Origin: Neorhizobium huautlense
Lineage (GTDB): Bacteria; Pseudomonadota; Alphaproteobacteria; Rhizobiales; Rhizobiaceae
Direction: 5' to 3'
Assembly: GCF_002968575.1 (NCBI RefSeq)
Contig: NZ_PVBM01000023.1
Location: 1-64,000 of the forward strand
Length of the DNA: 64,000 nt
Shown here piece after piece: positions 7,666 to 18,653 of this stretch; position 1 is the stretch's first letter; every line of letters starts with the position of its first letter. The translations under genes and the position numbers were made by a program. Below the pieces are notes generated by a model, which made no database searches, was not told where the DNA came from, and saw only the letters and a program-made list of their open reading frames with translations.

Positions 7666-7739
7666 TGGCTGGGGAACCTGGATTCGAACCAAGATTAACG
7701 GAGTCAGAGTCCGTCGTTCTACCGTTGAACTATTCCCCA
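7666..7739 (-). tRNA. tRNA-Gln (anticodon CTG)
   Basis: The minus strand folds as a complete 74-nt tRNA: acceptor TGGGGAA pairing with TTCCCCA, D-arm with GTTC/GAAC, anticodon stem ACGGA/TCCGT around loop CTCTGAC (anticodon CTG, reading CAG), T-arm with GGTTCGAATCC, discriminator G and an encoded CCA at 7666-7668. The T-first acceptor is characteristic of tRNA-Gln. Its 3' end faces integrase debris, marking it as the probable integration site of the neighbouring island. Confidence 0.95.
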
Positions 7740-7977
7740 GCAGGCTCAACCGGTAAACCGGCTCGGCTGATGTGCGGCGCTTATAAACAAAAGCGGACGA
7801 ATTGCAAATACCGATTTGGAAAAAAATAGAGAGACGAAAGCCTCTTTCCGATACTGGTATCCGCAACGGCAGCAGGCGGCAAAAAGCCGTTGGCGAAAAG
7901 GCATTGGGCTGTTATCTTCACGCCAACGAAACAAACAAACGCCAGCGGCATGCCTCACGAAGGCGTTGCGCGGCGAG

Positions 7978-9513
7978 ATGGACATAGAAGTGATGGACCC
8001 CGATAGCGGCGCGAAGACGCCGGAAGGCGGGGCGTCGGCAGCGCGCGGAGAGGAAAGATCCTCTCGGCGCCGAAAGGCGAAACGACGCGGCAAAAGCCGC
8101 GACGTGGCGTCGTTCGCACCCTTGGGTTCGGCTGATTCTGCCAGCCCTGCCGCACGTTCCCATATCCAGGAGCCCGGTCAACCGGCCCGCAAGCGCAAGC
8201 GTCGACGCGGGAAATCCGGTGGCGCCCAGCAGGCGGCACCGGCGGTAAGCGACGTTGCAGCGGTGGAATCCGTTCGCCCGAGTGAAACCCTGGCGCCTTC
8301 CGGAAAGTCGCGCCATCGGCGGAAGAAGAATCGCGGCGGCCGCGGTCTGCAGGGCCGGCCGCTGGCGCCGGCCAAGACGCAGCCGAACGTCGCAAAAGTC
8401 GTGCCGCCCGCGCCGGCGCCCGGCAAGGAGGGCCGCAACAGGAGTGGCGGCGATGCGTCGGCTTTCGATCCGCGGGGAGACAGGTTTCCCTTCGTCAACG
8501 ATCTTTATGCAGCACTGGATCTCGGCACCAACAATTGCCGTCTGCTGATCGCGCAGCCCACCCGCCCCGGACAGTTTCGGGTCGTCGACGCCTTTTCGCG
8601 TATCGTACGCCTGGGCGAGGGGCTTGCAGCGAGCCGAAGGCTCTCGGCGGAGGCGATGGATCGTGCGGTCGAAGCGTTGCGCATCTGCGCTGCCAAGCTT
8701 GCCAACAAACCGATCCGCCGCATGCGGCTGATTGCGACGGAAGCCTGCCGCGCCGCCGAGAACGGTGAAGAATTTCTTGACCGCGTTATCTCGGAAACGG
8801 GCTTGGAACTGGAGATCATCGACCGCGAAACGGAGGCGCGGCTCGCAGTGTCGGGCTGTGCGTCGCTGGTTGGCCGCGAAGCCCGTTCCGTGGTGTTGTT
8901 CGATATCGGCGGCGGTTCTTCGGAAATCGCGGTCATCCGCATCGGCGAAAATCGGTCCAGCCGGCTTGCCAACCACATTACCCATTGGACATCGCTGCCG
9001 GTTGGCGTGGTGACGCTGTCGGAGCGCCACGGCGGGCGTAATGTCACGCCGGAGGTTTTCTCCGCCATGGTGGCGGAAGTCGAGGGCATGCTGGCGGATT
9101 TTTACTGCCCGCCGCTCGAAGCCGTCCGGCGTCACGGCGCAGAGGACTTCCATCTGATAGGCACGTCCGGAACGGTGACGACGCTCGCTGGCGTCCATCT
9201 CGATCTGCCGCGCTACGATCGCCGCAAGGTCGACGGCCTTTGGCTGACCGATGCCGAAGTAAGCGCCATGCAGGCCAAGCTGCTCTCGTGGGATTTTGCC
9301 GGCCGCGCGGCCAATCCGTGCATCGGGCCGGACCGAGCGGATCTGGTGCTTGCCGGTTGCGCCATCCTGGAAGCGATCCGCCGCCGTTGGCCGAGCCCGC
9401 GCATGCGGGTGGCGGACCGGGGGCTCCGCGAAGGGCTGTTGACGGATATGATGGCGGACGACGGCGTGTGGCGCCGTGCGCGCCAGCGCCGGCCGGCAAC
9501 CGGCGGACAGTAA
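7978..9513 (+). CDS. ppx: Exopolyphosphatase / guanosine pentaphosphatase (Ppx/GppA) with long basic N-terminal extension
   Basis: The enzyme hydrolyses polyphosphate or pppGpp. From ATG 7978 it has 511 residues; an open frame extends upstream to 7816, but the extra part reads like noncoding sequence. Residues 1 to about 175 are low-complexity, rich in Arg, Lys, Ala and Pro ([37 protein letters not shown]). The ASKHA fold follows: phosphate-1 motif [12 protein letters not shown], acidic region [11 protein letters not shown], phosphate-2 motif [12 protein letters not shown] and [11 protein letters not shown]. The C-terminal HD-like domain of E. coli Ppx is absent, as in the shorter alphaproteobacterial form. 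rlmE starts 17 bp downstream, so the two form an operon. The basic tail may bind RNA or polyphosphate, but that is inference. Confidence 0.88.
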   Translation: MDIEVMDPDSGAKTPEGGASAARGEERSSRRRKAKRRGKSRDVASFAPLGSADSASPAARSHIQEPGQPARKRKRRRGKSGGAQQAAPAVSDVAAVESVRPSETLAPSGKSRHRRKKNRGGRGLQGRPLAPAKTQPNVAKVVPPAPAPGKEGRNRSGGDASAFDPRGDRFPFVNDLYAALDLGTNNCRLLIAQPTRPGQFRVVDAFSRIVRLGEGLAASRRLSAEAMDRAVEALRICAAKLANKPIRRMRLIATEACRAAENGEEFLDRVISETGLELEIIDRETEARLAVSGCASLVGREARSVVLFDIGGGSSEIAVIRIGENRSSRLANHITHWTSLPVGVVTLSERHGGRNVTPEVFSAMVAEVEGMLADFYCPPLEAVRRHGAEDFHLIGTSGTVTTLAGVHLDLPRYDRRKVDGLWLTDAEVSAMQAKLLSWDFAGRAANPCIGPDRADLVLAGCAILEAIRRRWPSPRMRVADRGLREGLLTDMMADDGVWRRARQRRPATGGQ

Positions 9514-9530
9514 CAATCAGGAGCAGGGCG

Positions 9531-10268
9531 ATGGCGAAACCACCGGTGGGCGGCAATCGTACGGGCCGCAAGCTCGGCCAGAAAGTCAAGAAGGGCAAGC
9601 TGAAGGCGTCTTCGCGCCGCTGGCTGGAGCGCCATATCAACGATCCCTACGTACAGCGCGCCAAGCTGGAAGGGTATCGTGCCCGCGCCGCCTTCAAGCT
9701 TCTTGAGATCGACGAGAAACATCACATCCTGAAAGGCGCCCGCCGCATCATCGACCTCGGCGCTGCCCCAGGAAGCTGGTCGCAGATTGCCGCGAAGGTG
9801 ACCGATTCCACCGACGAGGATATTCGCGTCGCAGCGATCGATTTTCTGGAGATGGCGCCGCTGCCGGGCGTGAAATTCCTGCAGCTCGACTTCCTGGATC
9901 CTGAGGCGCCGCAGCTGCTCATCGAAGCGGTCGGGGGGACGCCCGATCTGGTGATTTCGGACATGGCTGCGCCGACAACCGGCCACCAGAGGACGGATCA
10001 CCTGCGCACCATGCATCTCTGCGAAGTCGCGGCCCATTTTGCGGTCGAGGTCTTGGGCGAAGGCGGTCACTTCCTTGCCAAGACCTTCCAAGGGGGGACC
10101 GAACGGGACCTACTCAACATGCTGAAGCAGAATTTCCGGCAGGTCATCCATGTCAAGCCGGGGGCGTCGCGCTCGGAATCGGTGGAAATGTTCCTGCTGG
10201 CCAAACACTTCAAGGGTCGCAGAGCCGAACCCGCGGCGATCGAAGCCGAAGCCGGAACCGAAGCCTGA
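9531..10268 (+). CDS. rlmE: 23S rRNA (uridine(2552)-2'-O)-methyltransferase
   Basis: RlmE/FtsJ methylates the 2'-O of U2552 in the ribosomal A-loop using SAM and helps late 50S assembly. ATG 9531 follows AGGAG. The 245-residue protein begins with a basic N-terminus ([14 protein letters not shown]). It contains the SAM motif [12 protein letters not shown], a motif with the catalytic Asp in [13 protein letters not shown], and the Lys motif FLAKTFQGG. The K-D-K-E tetrad can be followed: K in [13 protein letters not shown] in SDMA, K in AKTF, E in [10 protein letters not shown]. The C-terminus has about 20 extra residues rich in Ala and Glu. It follows ppx closely and its stop abuts the stop of the convergent MFS gene. 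Confidence 0.95.
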   Translation: MAKPPVGGNRTGRKLGQKVKKGKLKASSRRWLERHINDPYVQRAKLEGYRARAAFKLLEIDEKHHILKGARRIIDLGAAPGSWSQIAAKVTDSTDEDIRVAAIDFLEMAPLPGVKFLQLDFLDPEAPQLLIEAVGGTPDLVISDMAAPTTGHQRTDHLRTMHLCEVAAHFAVEVLGEGGHFLAKTFQGGTERDLLNMLKQNFRQVIHVKPGASRSESVEMFLLAKHFKGRRAEPAAIEAEAGTEA

Positions 10269-11672
10269 TCATTCCCCCGCTTCCGGCTGGATTCTGCCGC
10301 CACGATGGCCGGAAACCGCTGCTCCCGCCATCGGGTCGAGCTTCAGCAACGGACCGATGGCGAAGAGCGAAAGAGCGGCCACCACGAAGAAAGCAAGATG
10401 GAAGTCCGCAAGCTGCAGAGACGTGCCTGAAAAGGCCGCCGAGACTTCGAGGATGAAGGCGGCGAAAGCCACGCCGAGAGCCATGCTGACCTGTTGTAGC
10501 ACCGAGGCGATCGACGTTGCCTGGCTGGCCTGCTCGTCGCTGATCTCCGAATAGCTGAGTGCGTTCGAGCCGGTGAAGAAGAAGGATCGGCAAAGGCCGG
10601 ATGCCACCAAGAAGGCGACGATCAGGGCGTGGGATGTTTCCGGGTTGAAAAACCCGTTGGCCGCGGTAGTGGCGGCCCCAAGAACACCTGCGATGAGAAG
10701 TGTTACCTTGAAACCCGTTGCCGCAAAGACGCGTCGCGCTACCAATTTCACAGTAAGCGCTCCGAGGGCGCCCGCAAAGGTGATCAGGCCGGACTGGAAC
10801 GGGTTTAGCCCAAATCCGAGCTGCAGCATCAGCGGCATCAGAAAGGGAATGGCGCCGGTTGATATACGGAAGAGTGTGCCGCTCGACGTGGCGGCTCGGA
10901 ACGCGTCGTTCCTGAAGATCGAGAGATTGAGGATCGGCGAGGGATGTCTCCGCGCGTGGCGAAGGTAGGCGAAGCCGGAAGCAAGGCCGATCGCGGTCGA
11001 GGAAATCCCGACCGCGGGCGGCAGCGCAGGCAGGCCAACCACCGAGAGGCCGAACACCGTTCCCGCCGCCGCGACTGAAGTCAGCAGAAAGCCGATCCAG
11101 TCGATCGAAGGCGGATTGGCCATCTCTATCTCCGGCAGGAAAATGCTTGAAAGGTAGATGCCGAGCAAGCCTACCGGCACATTGATGATGAAAATCCAGT
11201 GCCAGGAGAAATAGGTGGTGATGAAGCCGCCAATCGGAGGGCCGGTCAACGGCCCGATAAGGGCGGGTATGGTCAATAGCGCCATGGCCGACACGAGTTC
11301 GCTGCGTTTCGTCGTGCGCAGGAGAACGAGGCGACCGACTGGGGTCATCATCGCGCCGCCCATGCCTTGCAGGAATCGCGACAGCACAAATTCGATCAGC
11401 GAGGACGAGATTGCACAGAAGATCGAACCGATAACGAAGACCAGGATTGCCAGTCGAAAGATCTTCTTGGCGCCGAACCGGTCTGCCATCCAGCCGCTGA
11501 TGGGAATGAAAACCGCGAGCGCCACCATATAGGAGGTCAGTGCGAGCTTCAGCGTGATCGGCCCGACATTCAGATCGGCGGCGATCGCCGGAAGCGCCGT
11601 GGCGATAACGGTCGAATCCATCTGCTCCATGAAAAGAGCGACAGCGAGAATAAGTGGAATGACGCGATTCAT
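10269..11672 (-). CDS. MFS multidrug-type exporter, DHA2 (14-TM, EmrB/QacA-like) family
   Basis: This 467-residue membrane protein probably exports drugs or other small hydrophobic compounds with proton antiport. ATG 11672 is preferred because the upstream in-frame start at 11729 is TTG without a ribosome-binding site. The N-terminus shows the DHA2 motif ALFMEQMDSTVIATALPAIA (TM1, with D1-like acidic residue). Motif A between TM2 and TM3 is GWMADRFGAKKIFR. Motif C in TM5 is IPALIGPLTGPPIGGFI, a signature of antiporters. About 14 hydrophobic segments are visible. Its stop touches that of rlmE (TGATCA at 10266-10271). It is divergent from the Tat-exported MBL gene. The substrate is unknown. Confidence 0.88.
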   Translation of the reverse strand: MNRVIPLILAVALFMEQMDSTVIATALPAIAADLNVGPITLKLALTSYMVALAVFIPISGWMADRFGAKKIFRLAILVFVIGSIFCAISSSLIEFVLSRFLQGMGGAMMTPVGRLVLLRTTKRSELVSAMALLTIPALIGPLTGPPIGGFITTYFSWHWIFIINVPVGLLGIYLSSIFLPEIEMANPPSIDWIGFLLTSVAAAGTVFGLSVVGLPALPPAVGISSTAIGLASGFAYLRHARRHPSPILNLSIFRNDAFRAATSSGTLFRISTGAIPFLMPLMLQLGFGLNPFQSGLITFAGALGALTVKLVARRVFAATGFKVTLLIAGVLGAATTAANGFFNPETSHALIVAFLVASGLCRSFFFTGSNALSYSEISDEQASQATSIASVLQQVSMALGVAFAAFILEVSAAFSGTSLQLADFHLAFFVVAALSLFAIGPLLKLDPMAGAAVSGHRGGRIQPEAGE

Positions 11673-11863
11673 GTCGGCCTGCGGTGCGCGGAACGGCTTT
11701 CCTGTAAACCTCCAGGTCCCTTCTGCCAATGAGCGAATCTCACCTTTTTCCTCTTTGGGTCACGTCTGCGTGAAATGCGATTTTCTTGTTCCTGAGCCTG
11801 GCTATGTTCGAAATCACCACGGGCTCGATGGGCCGGTTATGGGGAATCATAGGGAGCTAGATT

Positions 11864-12853
11864 ATGACTTCGCTTAAATTCGGCAGGCGGGCGCTGCTTG
11901 GAACCGCAGGCCTTGGTATCATAGCATCTCCGGCAATCATCAGCGGCCGGGCTTTCGCGCAGGAGAGCAAGCCGCTGGCGATCGATCGGGTGACGCCTCC
12001 GGATATCCATAAGTTCAAGGTCGGCGGCTTCCAGGTCCTCGTCGTCAAGGACGGCGCCCGCCCCTCAGCCAACCCGCAAGAGACCTTCGGCACGAATCAA
12101 TCTGCAGAAGCGGTCGGAACGTTGCTGAACGAGAATTTTCTGCCAACGGACCAGTTCGTCAACAGCTTCTCCCCAACGCTCGTCGACACCGGCAGCGAGG
12201 TCATCCTCTTCGATACCGGCCTCGGGAAAGGCGCCCGCGCCCAGGGCGGTGGCCGCCTGATCGAGGGATTGGCGGCCGCCGGATATATGCCCGAGGATAT
12301 TTCCATTGTTGTCATCACCCACATGCATGGCGACCACATCGGCGGCATCATGGAGGACGGAAAACCCGCCTTCCCGAAGGCGCGTTACGTAACCGGCGAG
12401 ACTGAATACAATTTCTGGACCGATGTGGGACGGGCGGGCACGCCTGCGGAGGGAAACCACAAGGCCGTACTCGCTAACGTAAAGCCGCACGTGGAAAAGA
12501 TGACATTCCTGAAGGACGGCGGCGACGTGATTTCCGGGATCACGGCGATGACGGCGCCTGGTCATACGCCCGGCCATCTGATCTTCAACATCGAGTCGGA
12601 GGGAAAGCGGCTCGTTTTGACGGCCGACACTGCCAATCATTACATTCTTTCGCTGCAGCGTCCGGAGTGGGAAGTCCGCTTCGACATGGACAAGGCCCAG
12701 GCCGCCGCGACCAGAAAGAAAGTCTACGACATGATCGCGACCGACAAGGTCGCTTTCCTCGGCTATCACATGCCGTTCCCGGCCGTGGGTTTCGTCGAGA
12801 GGCAGGAAACCGGTTATCGCTTCGTGCCGAAGAGCTATCAGTTCGATATCTGA
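11864..12853 (+). CDS. Metallo-beta-lactamase-fold hydrolase with Tat signal peptide
   Basis: The 329-residue protein starts with a twin-arginine signal (FGRRALLGTAGLGIIA, cleavage likely after GRAFA), so it should be exported folded and metal-loaded. The zinc-binding MBL signature is intact: ITHMHGDHIGG, then His in MTAPGHTPGHLIF, Asp in VLTADTANHY and a late His in FLGYHMPFP. The pattern is that of the MBL-fold family that includes lactonases and sulfatase-like enzymes, not true beta-lactamases. The substrate cannot be assigned. GGGAG precedes the ATG. The divergent MFS exporter gene starts 191 bp away and may share regulation. Confidence 0.85.
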   Translation: MTSLKFGRRALLGTAGLGIIASPAIISGRAFAQESKPLAIDRVTPPDIHKFKVGGFQVLVVKDGARPSANPQETFGTNQSAEAVGTLLNENFLPTDQFVNSFSPTLVDTGSEVILFDTGLGKGARAQGGGRLIEGLAAAGYMPEDISIVVITHMHGDHIGGIMEDGKPAFPKARYVTGETEYNFWTDVGRAGTPAEGNHKAVLANVKPHVEKMTFLKDGGDVISGITAMTAPGHTPGHLIFNIESEGKRLVLTADTANHYILSLQRPEWEVRFDMDKAQAAATRKKVYDMIATDKVAFLGYHMPFPAVGFVERQETGYRFVPKSYQFDI

Positions 12854-12871
12854 CGTCATCGAAAGCTTTGG

Positions 12872-12903
12872 AAAAACCCGGCATAATGGCTTGTCGGGTT
12901 TTT
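12872..12903 (+). terminator. Intrinsic terminator after the MBL gene
   Basis: AAAAACCCG (12872-12880) pairs with CGGGTTTTT (12895-12903), giving a 9-bp stem whose 3' arm ends in five T. It lies 18 bp beyond the MBL stop codon. Confidence 0.8.
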
Positions 12904-12924
12904 GCTATTCCCTTCCTGTCATGA

Positions 12925-14535
<1,611 letters not shown>

Positions 14536-14572
14536 GAGCCAACAGCCAGGACATTTTGTTCACCTGAATGAC

Positions 14573-14602
14573 TTCAACGGCGCTGCTGCTGGCGCCGTTG
14601 AA
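14573..14602 (+). terminator. Perfect 11-bp stem hairpin after guaB
   Basis: TTCAACGGCGC (14573-14583) is complementary to GCGCCGTTGAA (14592-14602) around an 8-base loop, 38 bp past the guaB stop. No T-run follows, so it may terminate weakly or protect the 3' end of the guaB message. Confidence 0.5.
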
Positions 14603-14652
14603 ACTCCGGGCGCGCCCTACAAGTTCGCCTGATCGTTTCGGATGGAGGAAAT

Positions 14653-15069
14653 ATGCTGTCGAACGCCATGCTCTGGCCGATGATCGCGCACGCGGCGCTT
14701 GTCTTCCTTCTCTATTGGCTGCTGTCAAAAAGGCGGTTTGCTGCTGTCCATTCCGGCAGTGCGCAAGCCGCACAGTTTCGAGAAAATCGGCAGGAGCCGC
14801 TAGAAAGCCTGCTGGTTCACAACAATCTCAGGAACCAGTTTGAGCTCCCGGTCCTGTTCCATGCAGTCTGCCTCGCGCTCTATATCTCGACCGCGGATAA
14901 CTGGGCGACGGTCGCCTTGGCCTGGATCTTCGTTCTGTCGCGGTATGCCCACTCCTACATACACATCACCAGCAATCGACTTCGGCATCGCCGCCCCTTG
15001 TTCATTATCGGGTTCGTGTCTTTGGTTGGGATGTGGACGTGGCTCGCCATATGGCTGGCATTAGCCTAG
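14653..15069 (+). CDS. MAPEG-family integral membrane protein
   Basis: The 138-residue protein has four hydrophobic segments, the size and topology of the MAPEG family (membrane-associated proteins in eicosanoid and glutathione metabolism). The bacterial MAPEG pattern is visible in NNLRNQFELPVLFHAVCLAL and in SRYAHSYIHITSNRLRHR, the conserved basic segment near TM3/TM4. GGAGGA at 14644-14649 sets the start. Bacterial members are poorly characterised; some have glutathione transferase or peroxidase activity. It lies between guaB and the dienelactone-hydrolase gene without an obvious operon partner. Confidence 0.85.
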   Translation: MLSNAMLWPMIAHAALVFLLYWLLSKRRFAAVHSGSAQAAQFRENRQEPLESLLVHNNLRNQFELPVLFHAVCLALYISTADNWATVALAWIFVLSRYAHSYIHITSNRLRHRRPLFIIGFVSLVGMWTWLAIWLALA

Positions 15070-15199
15070 AGGGCTCCGCCCGTCGTCATTCTCACGAACA
15101 AGTGTAGTCGTCGGCCCGCTTTTCACGGACTGTTTCATCTCCAAGGAGCGCTTGCGGCGTTAGATTTCCGCCCTGCCAAAAAGCCAGGAGGAGAGAGAT

Positions 15200-16084
15200 A
15201 TGGACAACGAAACGCCGAAGATCACCCAGGCGATGATCAATGCCTATGACGAATATACCCACCTCACCCTCGACCGCCGCCGCTTTATGGAGAAGCTGAC
15301 GCAGCTTGCAGGGTCGGGTGCAGCGGCGGCGGCAATCGCACCGATGCTTGCGGCCAACGGCGCCAAGGCCGAAATCATTCCTGCCAATGACGACCGCCTG
15401 ACGGCGGAGGACGTGACTTATCCAGGCGCAAACGGCGTCACGATGAAGGGATATCTTGTCCGGCCCAAAAGCGCTTCGGGGGCTCTGGGCGGTGTCATCG
15501 TCATCCATGAAAATCGTGGACTCAACAATCACATCAAGGACGTAGCTCGCCGCATGGCGCTCGAAGGCTTCAACGCCCTGGCGGTCGATTTTCTGTCCCC
15601 GAGTGGCGGCACGCCTGAAGACGAGGAAAAGGCCCGTCAAATGTTCTCGTCGCTCAATCCCGGCGAGGTTGCGGCGAACGCCGAGGCGAGCAGGGTCTAT
15701 CTCGCCGGCATCACCGGCGCGAACGGCAAGGTCGGTGCGATCGGCTTCTGCTGGGGTGGTGGCGCGGTGAACAATTTCGCGGTGAAGTCACCGGATCTCA
15801 ATGCCGGTGTTGCATATTATGGTTCGCAGCCGAAGCCGGAAGACGTTCCGGCGATCAAGGCACCTCTGATGCTGCACTACGGCGGGCTGGATGAGCGCAT
15901 CAACGCAGGCATTCCCGCCTTTAAGGAAGCTCTCGAAAAGAATGGCAAGACCTTCGAGATCTTTGTGTATGAGGGTGCGAACCACGCCTTCAACAACGAT
16001 ACGTCCTCGGCCCGATATGACAAGGCTGCCGCTGATCTCGCCTGGAGCCGAACCGTCGCTTTCTTCAAGAAGAACCTGACTTAA
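15200..16084 (+). CDS. Dienelactone-hydrolase-family protein with N-terminal export-like segment
   Basis: The 294-residue alpha/beta hydrolase has the DLH triad: Cys in GAIGFCWGGGAVNNF, Asp in HYGGLDERINAG and His in EGANHAFNN. The extra conserved Glu is in VIVIHENRGLN. The first 60 residues contain a twin-arginine-like stretch (LDRRRFMEKLTQLAG) followed by Ala-rich hydrophobic sequence, suggesting Tat export or a membrane anchor. AGGAGG at 15186-15191 precedes ATG 15200. Its stop overlaps that of convergent oxyR by 3 bp (TTAA). Closeness to oxyR-katA is common in rhizobia, but a role in oxidative stress is not demonstrated. The natural ester or lactone substrate is unknown. Confidence 0.88.
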   Translation: MDNETPKITQAMINAYDEYTHLTLDRRRFMEKLTQLAGSGAAAAAIAPMLAANGAKAEIIPANDDRLTAEDVTYPGANGVTMKGYLVRPKSASGALGGVIVIHENRGLNNHIKDVARRMALEGFNALAVDFLSPSGGTPEDEEKARQMFSSLNPGEVAANAEASRVYLAGITGANGKVGAIGFCWGGGAVNNFAVKSPDLNAGVAYYGSQPKPEDVPAIKAPLMLHYGGLDERINAGIPAFKEALEKNGKTFEIFVYEGANHAFNNDTSSARYDKAAADLAWSRTVAFFKKNLT

Positions 16085-17001
16085 GCGGCGTTTGCGGGAA
16101 CGCAGGCGGTAATGGCTTGCGCAAGAGCGGCCATGTCGTCTGCCCGGCCGCTCGATTTCCGCCAGATGAGGCCGATCTCGCGCGATGGCGCAGGATCGGC
16201 GAACGGTATGATTCTAAGATCGTTGCGCGCGGTCTCGGTGGGTATCGCCATTTCGGGAATGAGCGTCATGCCCATGTCGTGCGACACCATCTGCAGGAGC
16301 GTCGTCATGGATGTCGCGCCGAAATTGACGAGGCTCCGTTTGCCCGCCGTGCCGCAGACGGCAAGCGCCTGGTCGCGCAGGCAGTGTCCTTCTTCAAGGA
16401 GCAGGAGCCGATCAACGTCCACCTGGTTTTCCGTCAGCGGCGACATCAGCACGTCCCGGTCATTATTTGCCATTGCCATGAAGAAGCGGTCGGAAAACAA
16501 CGGTTGGACCTCGACGTTGTCCGCCTCGATCGGAAGGGCCGCGATGACCGTGTCCAGCCGTCCATCGAGAAGATCCGTCACCAGGCGGTCGGTAACGGCT
16601 TCCCTCAACTCGATTTCGATGTCGGGATGATCCCGCCGCAGATGCGGCACCAGCCGGGGGACGAGATAGGGAGCGACCGTCGGGATGATGCCGATCCGCA
16701 CGAGACCATGCAGTATGCCGCCGTCTTCACGGACCGCATCCTCCAGACGTTCCACCTCCGCCAGGATTGTCTGGACGCGCCGCAGCGCCTCCATTCCCTT
16801 GCGGGTCAGGAGAACGCCGGAACGGTTGCGTTCGACGAGCTTGCAGCCAAGTTGCTCTTCCATTTCGATAATCTGTGCAGACAGCGCGGGCTGGCTGACA
16901 TGCACCTGGGCGGCAGCCTTTCCGAAATGGCGCGTGGAGGCGAGCGCGTCGAAGTATCGCATCTGTCGGAGGGTTAGCACGATAAGATTTTCCAATCGCA
17001 T
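16081..17001 (-). CDS. oxyR: Hydrogen peroxide sensor and transcriptional regulator OxyR
   Basis: This LysR-family activator has an N-terminal winged helix ([20 protein letters not shown]) and a C-terminal sensor domain. Two cysteines lie at residues 207 and 216 ([14 protein letters not shown]), with the 9-residue spacing and GHCLRDQ context of E. coli OxyR Cys199/Cys208, which form the peroxide-induced disulfide. The gene is divergent from katA, the classical OxyR target. From ATG 17001 it has 306 residues. Many homologues begin near LTLRQMRYF, so GTG at 16980 (codon 8) is a competing start that would leave the inverted repeat at 16989-17024 entirely noncoding. Confidence 0.93.
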   Translation of the reverse strand: MRLENLIVLTLRQMRYFDALASTRHFGKAAAQVHVSQPALSAQIIEMEEQLGCKLVERNRSGVLLTRKGMEALRRVQTILAEVERLEDAVREDGGILHGLVRIGIIPTVAPYLVPRLVPHLRRDHPDIEIELREAVTDRLVTDLLDGRLDTVIAALPIEADNVEVQPLFSDRFFMAMANNDRDVLMSPLTENQVDVDRLLLLEEGHCLRDQALAVCGTAGKRSLVNFGATSMTTLLQMVSHDMGMTLIPEMAIPTETARNDLRIIPFADPAPSREIGLIWRKSSGRADDMAALAQAITACVPANAA

Positions 17002-17024
17002 TCAGCATCAAATACGATTGGAAA
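16989..17024. promoter_or_regulatory. Inverted repeat in the oxyR-katA control region (OxyR-site candidate)
   Basis: TTTCCAATCG (16989-16998) and CGATTGGAAA (17015-17024) are perfect 10-bp reverse complements separated by 16 bases. This is about the size of an OxyR tetramer site, and it lies between the two divergent genes, overlapping the annotated oxyR start. It does not match the E. coli ATAG-N7-CTAT series, so the assignment rests on position and symmetry. Confidence 0.5.
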
Positions 17025-17097
17025 TTATCAATGGCAGGTGGGATGTTCAACCGGGGAATCTTCTAAAGGTTCCATAGTTTTCAGTAGGGAGATAACG

Positions 17098-18591
17098 ATG
17101 ACCGATCGTCCGATTTTGACGACGACTGCCGGTTCGCCGGTGCCGGACAACCAGAACTCGATGACCGCCGGCCCGCGCGGCGGCTTGATGCTGCAAGATT
17201 ACCAACTGATCGAAAAGCTGGCTCATCAAAACCGCGAGCGCATCCCGGAACGCGTCGTACACGCCAAGGGTTGGGGCGCCTACGGTACTCTCTCCATTAC
17301 CGGCGATATCTCCAGATACACCAAAGCGAAGTGTCTGCAGCCCGGCGCGGTTACTCCGATGCTCGCCCGCTTCTCGACCGTAGCCGGTGAAATGGGAGCG
17401 GCCGACCACGAGCGCGATGTTCGCGGCTTTGCATTGAAGTTCTACACTCAGGACGGCAACTGGGATCTGGTCGGCAACAATACGCCGGTCTTCTTCATCC
17501 GTGACCCCTACAAGTTCCCCGACTTCATCCACACGCAGAAGCGTCATCCGAAGACCAACCTGCGCTCCGCGACCGCCATGTGGGATTTCTGGTCGCTGTC
17601 GCCGGAAGCCCTCCATCAGGTCACCATCCTGATGTCCGACCGCGGCCTGCCCCAGACGCCGATGAACATGAACGGCTACGGCTCGCACACCTATTCCTTC
17701 TGGAACGATGCGGGCGAGCGCTTCTGGGTCAAATTCCACTTCAAGACCCAGCAGGGCCACAAGCACTTTACGAACGAGGAAGGCGAGACGGTTATAGGCA
17801 AGACCCGCGAGGGTTACCAGGAAGCCCTCTTCGGAACGATCGAAAAGGGCGAGTTCCCGAAGTGGAAGGTCCAGGTCCAGATCATGACCGAAGCCCAGGC
17901 GGAGGCGACGTCTTACAATCCGTTCGATCTGACCAAGGTCTGGCCGCATGCGGAATTTCCGCCGGTAGACATCGGCGTCATGGAGCTGAATCGCAACCCC
18001 GAAAACTATTTCGCCGAGATCGAGCAGGCCGCCTTCTCGCCGTCGAATATCGTACCTGGCATCGGCCATTCGCCGGACAAAGTGCTTCAGGCGCGCGTCT
18101 TCTCCTATGCGGACGCTCACCGCTACCGCCTAGGCACTCACTACGAGCATATTCCGGTCAACCAGCCGAAATGCCCGGTCCATCACTATCATCGCGATGG
18201 CCAGATGAATACCTATGGCGGTCTGCTGTCCGGCAATCCGGATGCCTATTACGAGCCGAATTCGGTCAATGGGCCGATCGAGCAGCCGTCGGCCAAGGAG
18301 CCGCCGCTGAAGATCGAAGGCGACATGGGCCGCTATAATCATCGTGAAGGCAATGATGATTATTCGCAGCCGCGCGCGCTCTTCAACCTCTTCGACGCGG
18401 ATCAGAAGGCTCGCCTGTTCTCCAACATCGGAGCTGCGATGGGCGGAGTACCTGGCGAGATCATCGAGCGTCAGCTCGCCCACTTCAAGCTGATCCATCC
18501 GGACTACGAGGCAGGCGTCCGCGCAGCGCTCGAAAAGCAGCATGGCTACAAGGTCGATACGATCAGCGCGGCGCCGACCGCTGCCGAGTAA
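17098..18591 (+). CDS. katA: Catalase (monofunctional, haem type)
   Basis: KatA disproportionates hydrogen peroxide in the cytoplasm. ATG 17098 gives 497 residues, the small-subunit clade length; the open frame upstream to 17038 is not needed. Catalytic His is in [12 protein letters not shown], Asn in [11 protein letters not shown], and the proximal haem-ligand Tyr in [19 protein letters not shown]-site-type residues occur around [12 protein letters not shown]. There is no C-terminal flavodoxin-like domain, so it is not a large-subunit HPII type. Divergent oxyR and the intervening inverted repeat indicate peroxide induction. A strong terminator follows. Confidence 0.97.
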   Translation: MTDRPILTTTAGSPVPDNQNSMTAGPRGGLMLQDYQLIEKLAHQNRERIPERVVHAKGWGAYGTLSITGDISRYTKAKCLQPGAVTPMLARFSTVAGEMGAADHERDVRGFALKFYTQDGNWDLVGNNTPVFFIRDPYKFPDFIHTQKRHPKTNLRSATAMWDFWSLSPEALHQVTILMSDRGLPQTPMNMNGYGSHTYSFWNDAGERFWVKFHFKTQQGHKHFTNEEGETVIGKTREGYQEALFGTIEKGEFPKWKVQVQIMTEAQAEATSYNPFDLTKVWPHAEFPPVDIGVMELNRNPENYFAEIEQAAFSPSNIVPGIGHSPDKVLQARVFSYADAHRYRLGTHYEHIPVNQPKCPVHHYHRDGQMNTYGGLLSGNPDAYYEPNSVNGPIEQPSAKEPPLKIEGDMGRYNHREGNDDYSQPRALFNLFDADQKARLFSNIGAAMGGVPGEIIERQLAHFKLIHPDYEAGVRAALEKQHGYKVDTISAAPTAAE

Positions 18592-18612
18592 TACGGTGAA
18601 GCTTTGAAATAA

Positions 18613-18637
18613 AAAGCCGGGGTCTTGCCCCGGCTTT
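18613..18637. terminator. Bidirectional intrinsic terminator between katA and lysR
   Basis: AAAGCCGGGG (18613-18622) pairs with CCCCGGCTTT (18628-18637) around a 5-base loop. A-rich and T-rich flanks serve katA on the plus strand and the LysR gene (stop at 18654) on the minus strand. Confidence 0.85.
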
Positions 18638-18653
18638 CAAGCCCGATGATTTT

